Positions 7,102 through 9,560 of a stretch of DNA of 9,560 bases are shown here, one piece after another. The stretch covers positions 1-9,560 of the forward strand of contig JABFSY010000049.1 in the NCBI GenBank assembly GCA_013140395.1. The letters are read 5' to 3'. This DNA is from Cyclobacteriaceae bacterium (GTDB lineage Bacteria; Bacteroidota; Bacteroidia; Cytophagales; Cyclobacteriaceae). The first letter of the stretch is position 1. Every line of letters begins with the position of its first letter. The notes below the pieces were generated by a model. It ran no database searches and had not been told where the DNA came from. It worked only from the letters and a program-made list of their open reading frames with translations. Made by a program: the position numbers and the translations under genes.

Positions 7102-7109
7102 CAAATATA
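7102..7109 (-). promoter_or_regulatory. Bacteroidota-type -7 promoter box for mntR-mntH
   Basis: On the minus strand this reads TATATTTG, an exact match to the TAnnTTTG -7 element used by the primary sigma factor in Bacteroidota. It ends 17 bases before the ATG at 7084, so the leader would be short. I cannot find a clean TTG -33 element at the expected spacing, which lowers confidence. The box overlaps the edge of the inverted repeat at 7107-7136, the arrangement expected for repression. Confidence 0.55.
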
Positions 7110-7145
7110 TTATTTTAGGCTTGTCTAAAATAATATTTAGGCTAA
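7107..7145. promoter_or_regulatory. Predicted operator of the DtxR/MntR-family regulator
   Basis: A perfect 12-bp inverted repeat, ATATTATTTTAG (7107-7118) and CTAAAATAATAT (7125-7136), flanks the six-base centre GCTTGT. Its core, TTTTAGGC...CTAAAA, resembles the TTAGG...CCTAA style of DtxR-family boxes. The octamer TTTAGGCT occurs at 7114-7121 and again at 7136-7143, 22 bases apart (about two helical turns), and 7137-7145 reads TTAGGCTAA, itself a small palindrome. The site lies between the glycosyltransferase stop and the regulator's start and overlaps the predicted -7 box, so binding would block transcription of mntR and mntH. Which protein binds is inferred from adjacency. Confidence 0.65.
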
Positions 7146-7151
7146 TTATTT

Positions 7152-8285
7152 TTATCCAACTCTTAACACCCTGCCAATGATTTCCAGGAATTTTTGCTCT
7201 TCACTTTCCCAAGTGACGTTCGATGCTCGCGTCTCATAAAAAGTAGTTGACCGCATTTGATCTAAAATGGTCTCTACATTTGGGTTTACAAAATTCAGGT
7301 TAACTGAACCTTTAAATGGCGCTGTTATTTCTGACCAGGGTTTGTAGTCATGTAAAAGAATCGGCAGTTGGCAACCCAGGTATTCATACAATTTTGTTGG
7401 GATTGAGTTTTCAGTGTGGGGTGAAGGTGGGTAGTAAATCAACCCAAAGTTACAGGTGGAAATCGCCCGCAAAATTTCTGCATGAGGCACAAGGGCATCT
7501 CCACCGACCAAGGTGATAAAGGAACAGCCGTCTATCTCTTTACGAATTCTTTCAAGTGTGTTTTCTTGTGCGCAAAGGCCCATCACCAATAGTTGAACGG
7601 TGGGCTCCAAAACATGAAGTTTTTTGGCTAGATCGATGCTCTCAAAAATTCCAGTACTCTCGGCTAGTGTACCGCTAAACAGCAACTTGAATTGGGTCTT
7701 TCGAGCATCGCGAAAAAAGCCTTTTGGAATACTTATCTTATTCTCAATAACGGTTGCCCGTTCACCGAAGAACCACATCTCTTTTTGGTACCCTTTTTCT
7801 GCCAATAAGTTCCAATGAAAGAGAGGGGCTGTGATCACCTCTTTTAATCTTACCCATACGGCAATAATAGATCGAAGTGGCTTGGGGAAAGCGATTGTGT
7901 AGAGAATATTCCTCCAGTAATTTTCTTGGATATCGTAAATGATTTTAGTGCCAAATAATATTCTGTTTAGGATAGCAACTAGCAGTAATTCATGGGTATT
8001 AACTATCAAGATATCTGGTTTTACTTTAAGTACCTTTTTCAACACATTGAGCGGTGCCCAAAGCCTTCGAGAGCTCAGTCGCTTAAAATATCGGAGCGGT
8101 AGAAAGTGAATATTGCTTGTATTAATCGGTTTTTCTTTAACTGGAAAACCAACAATGAAAACTTCATAAATTCCAGTATCAGAAAGTGATTTTCCTAGCT
8201 TCTCGAACATGCGCGTATCATCGATTGGTTTTAACACCGATGCGAGCAGAATTCGCTTTTTACCGACAGCAGGTTTTCGTTCCAT
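7152..8285 (-). CDS. GT4-like glycosyltransferase
   Basis: 377 residues with a GT-B two-domain pattern. The N-terminal Rossmann half (about 10-170) includes KRILLASVLKPIDDTRMFEK, DILIVNTHELL (91-101) and TKIIYDIQENYW (113-124). The C-terminal half (about 195-377) opens with LLFSGTLAESTGIFESIDLA (201-220) and contains the sugar-nucleotide-binding segment ENSIPTKLYEYLGCQLPILL (292-311), where the glutamate of the family's E-x7-E type motif would lie. There are no membrane spans or signal peptide, so a cytoplasmic or peripheral enzyme adding a sugar to a lipid- or polysaccharide-linked acceptor is expected. Donor and acceptor cannot be read from the sequence. It stands alone, with no other polysaccharide genes visible. 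It is divergent from dapD and separated from the regulator gene by the 67-base operator region, so it is probably transcribed separately from the genes after it. Confidence 0.85.
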   Translation of the reverse strand: MERKPAVGKKRILLASVLKPIDDTRMFEKLGKSLSDTGIYEVFIVGFPVKEKPINTSNIHFLPLRYFKRLSSRRLWAPLNVLKKVLKVKPDILIVNTHELLLVAILNRILFGTKIIYDIQENYWRNILYTIAFPKPLRSIIAVWVRLKEVITAPLFHWNLLAEKGYQKEMWFFGERATVIENKISIPKGFFRDARKTQFKLLFSGTLAESTGIFESIDLAKKLHVLEPTVQLLVMGLCAQENTLERIRKEIDGCSFITLVGGDALVPHAEILRAISTCNFGLIYYPPSPHTENSIPTKLYEYLGCQLPILLHDYKPWSEITAPFKGSVNLNFVNPNVETILDQMRSTTFYETRASNVTWESEEQKFLEIIGRVLRVG

Positions 8286-8354
8286 TTTAGTGGCAAAAGA
8301 TCAATTTCGAGTTGACCTTTCTATATTGCAATCCGATTTAAAATTAGAACATAA
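8286..8354. promoter_or_regulatory. Divergent promoter region between glycosyltransferase and dapD
   Basis: These 69 bases separate two head-to-head genes and should hold a promoter for each. The best candidate for dapD is TATATTGC at 8322-8329, one core mismatch from TAnnTTTG, about 25 bases before the ATG. No convincing -7 box faces the glycosyltransferase. The bases just before the dapD ATG are A/T-rich without a Shine-Dalgarno sequence. The assignment rests on gene orientation more than on motif quality. Confidence 0.35.
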
Positions 8355-9167
8355 ATGCAACTCAAAGAACTAATAGAAAATGCCTGGGCCAATAGAGACC
8401 TATTGAAGCAAGTTGAGACCCAGTCAGCTATTCGTGAAGTGGTCGATCAATTAGACAAAGGCAAGCTTCGTGTGGCAGAGCTGGAGGGTGATGACTGGAA
8501 AGTAAATGAGTGGGTGAAAAAGGCGGTTATTCTGTATTTCCCAATCCAACAAATGGAAACAATAGAGGTTGGTCCTTTTGAATTTCACGATAAAATTGCC
8601 CTCAAGAAAAACTATAAAGAACTTGGTGTTCGAGTGGTTCCGCATGCCATTGCACGACATGGGTCGTACTTGAGCAAAGGCGTCATTATGATGCCATCTT
8701 ATGTAAACATTGGCGCCTACGTAGATGAGGGCACTATGGTAGATACATGGGCCACGGTGGGTAGTTGTGCGCAAATTGGAAAGAATGTTCATTTGAGCGG
8801 AGGGGTTGGAATTGGCGGTGTTCTAGAACCTGTACAAGCGGCTCCTGTTATTATTGAAGACAATTCTTTCATTGGCTCTCGCTGTATCATTGTCGAAGGC
8901 ATTAGAATAGGGCGGGAGGCTGTATTGGGTGCCAATGTAGTTTTGACTGGCAGTTCTAAGATCATTGACGTAACAGGAGTACAGGCAGTGGAATACAAAG
9001 GATTTGTTCCTCCTCGGTCGGTGGTTATACCGGGCACGATTCCAAAGTCATTTGCGGCCGGAACGTTTCAAGTTCCCTGCGCCCTGATTATCGGGACCAG
9101 GAAAGAAAGCACCGACAAGAAGACGTCATTAAACGATGCATTGCGCGAAAATGGTGTTTCTGTTTAG
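8355..9167 (+). CDS. dapD: 2,3,4,5-tetrahydropyridine-2,6-dicarboxylate N-succinyltransferase
   Basis: 270 residues, full length for DapD. An alpha-helical N-terminal domain (about 1-95) precedes a left-handed beta-helix of hexapeptide repeats (about 100-240). The family core is near-perfect: RHGSYLSKGVIMMPSYVNIG (101-120), AYVDEGTMVDTWATVGSCAQ (121-140) and NVHLSGGVGIGGVLEP (144-159). The enzyme uses succinyl-CoA to succinylate tetrahydrodipicolinate, an early committed step in the succinylase route to meso-diaminopimelate and lysine; it acts as a cytoplasmic trimer. The ATG at 8355 begins the normal family N-terminus (MQLKELIENAWANRD). It is the first gene of the plus-strand side, 41 bases before the DUF3108 gene, with no terminator visible between them, so the two may be co-transcribed. 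Confidence 0.97.
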   Translation: MQLKELIENAWANRDLLKQVETQSAIREVVDQLDKGKLRVAELEGDDWKVNEWVKKAVILYFPIQQMETIEVGPFEFHDKIALKKNYKELGVRVVPHAIARHGSYLSKGVIMMPSYVNIGAYVDEGTMVDTWATVGSCAQIGKNVHLSGGVGIGGVLEPVQAAPVIIEDNSFIGSRCIIVEGIRIGREAVLGANVVLTGSSKIIDVTGVQAVEYKGFVPPRSVVIPGTIPKSFAAGTFQVPCALIIGTRKESTDKKTSLNDALRENGVSV

Positions 9168-9208
9168 AATGGCACAGGCTTTGTCATCAATAAACAAATA
9201 AGTTGAAT

Positions 9209-9560
9209 ATGCATATGCGCTGGTTTGTACTTTTGCTAATGGCGTTAGCCTGTTTCGGATTCGTTCAGGAATCTACCATCACTCGTAAAGAGAACACAGC
9301 CTTTGGAATTGGTGAGCGAGTCGATTATGAAATGTATTTATGGGGCATGACGATAGGAAAAGGTGCGGCCGAAGTGGACAAGAAGTTCCATACTAAAAAT
9401 GACCGAACTTGTTTTAAAGTTGATGCATACATGGAGACACTTGGGATGGCAACCTGGGTTTCTAATGTCAACGACAATTGGGGTGCCTATATTGATTCGT
9501 CTGAGATCATAACTCACGAATCGTATCGTAAGTTAAAGGAAGGAAAGTACCGCCTTGATG
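9209..9560 (+). CDS. Exported DUF3108-like protein, N-terminal part
   Basis: The gene runs off the right edge; 117 residues are visible. The ATG at 9209 gives MHMRWFVLLLMALACFGFVQ, a typical Sec signal peptide (a second in-frame ATG lies at 9215). The mature part starts with the pattern AFGIGERVDYEMYLWGMTIG followed by KGAAEVDKKF, which matches the opening strands of DUF3108 proteins (GE-x-L-x-Y-x-V...G-x-I-x-AG-x-A), a predicted periplasmic or outer-membrane-associated beta-rich family without an established biochemical role. The cysteine at 15 sits in ALAC, which is a poor lipobox, so a soluble exported protein is more likely than a lipoprotein. It follows dapD by 41 A-rich bases. The family call is by pattern on a partial sequence. 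Confidence 0.75.
   Translation, partial: MHMRWFVLLLMALACFGFVQESTITRKENTAFGIGERVDYEMYLWGMTIGKGAAEVDKKFHTKNDRTCFKVDAYMETLGMATWVSNVNDNWGAYIDSSEIITHESYRKLKEGKYRLD

Noticed and set aside
7107..7136. Inverted repeat as a rho-independent terminator of the glycosyltransferase gene
   Set aside because: The stem is almost entirely A/T with a single G-C pair in each arm and no U tract follows, so it would be a weak hairpin; overlap with a promoter box favours an operator.
8312..8327. Sigma-70 style promoter TTGACC with TATATT before dapD
   Set aside because: The two boxes are only four bases apart, far from the 17-base spacing required, and Bacteroidota do not use this consensus.
9239..9253. Lipoprotein signal at Cys15 of the DUF3108-like protein
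   Set aside because: The residues before the cysteine are Ala-Leu-Ala, which do not fit the lipobox preference for Leu at -3 and a small residue at -2.

Overview
The window reads as a stretch of a Bacteroidota chromosome, most likely from a Cytophagales-type organism. The grounds are the gene families (a DUF4178/DUF350/SpeD/membrane SpeE cluster, an Nramp-UspA fusion, succinylase-type DapD), the moderate GC, A-rich start regions without Shine-Dalgarno sequences, and a Bacteroidota-style TAnnTTTG promoter box. This placement is inference; no rRNA or other decisive marker is present. I see no tRNA, rRNA, insertion sequence, CRISPR array or attachment site. The DNA is almost fully coding, with no gene-free stretch above about 70 bases.

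Layout. Positions 8285 to 1 carry genes all on the minus strand, in transcription order: a GT4-like glycosyltransferase; a DtxR/MntR-family metalloregulator; an Nramp metal transporter with a fused C-terminal UspA domain; mnmE; and a six-gene polyamine-linked cluster. That cluster is a SpeD-like pyruvoyl decarboxylase, a soluble zinc-ribbon DUF4178 protein, a membrane zinc-ribbon DUF4178 protein, a 54-residue single-span membrane protein that is easy to miss, a two-span DUF350 protein, and the N-terminal membrane part of a SpeE-like aminopropyltransferase cut by the window edge. Gaps from the regulator onward are at most 46 bases, and two gene pairs in the cluster overlap. Positions 8355 to 9560 run on the plus strand: dapD (lysine and cell-wall precursor synthesis), then the start of an exported DUF3108 protein.

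How the genes fit together. The regulator has a perfect 12-bp inverted repeat across its own predicted promoter, with a nearby TTTAGGCT direct repeat. This suggests metal-responsive autoregulation that would also cover the transporter just downstream. MnmE is a housekeeping tRNA-modification GTPase that happens to lie between the metal pair and the polyamine cluster.

The cluster at 1-3089 is the most interesting part. A decarboxylase and an aminopropyltransferase, normally enough to make spermidine, are packed with four membrane or zinc-ribbon proteins that have no place in ordinary spermidine synthesis. The SpeD protein also lacks the cysteine that acts as catalytic acid in characterised AdoMet decarboxylases (Ser96 instead). 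A dedicated envelope-associated amine modification or transport function is plausible but unproven.
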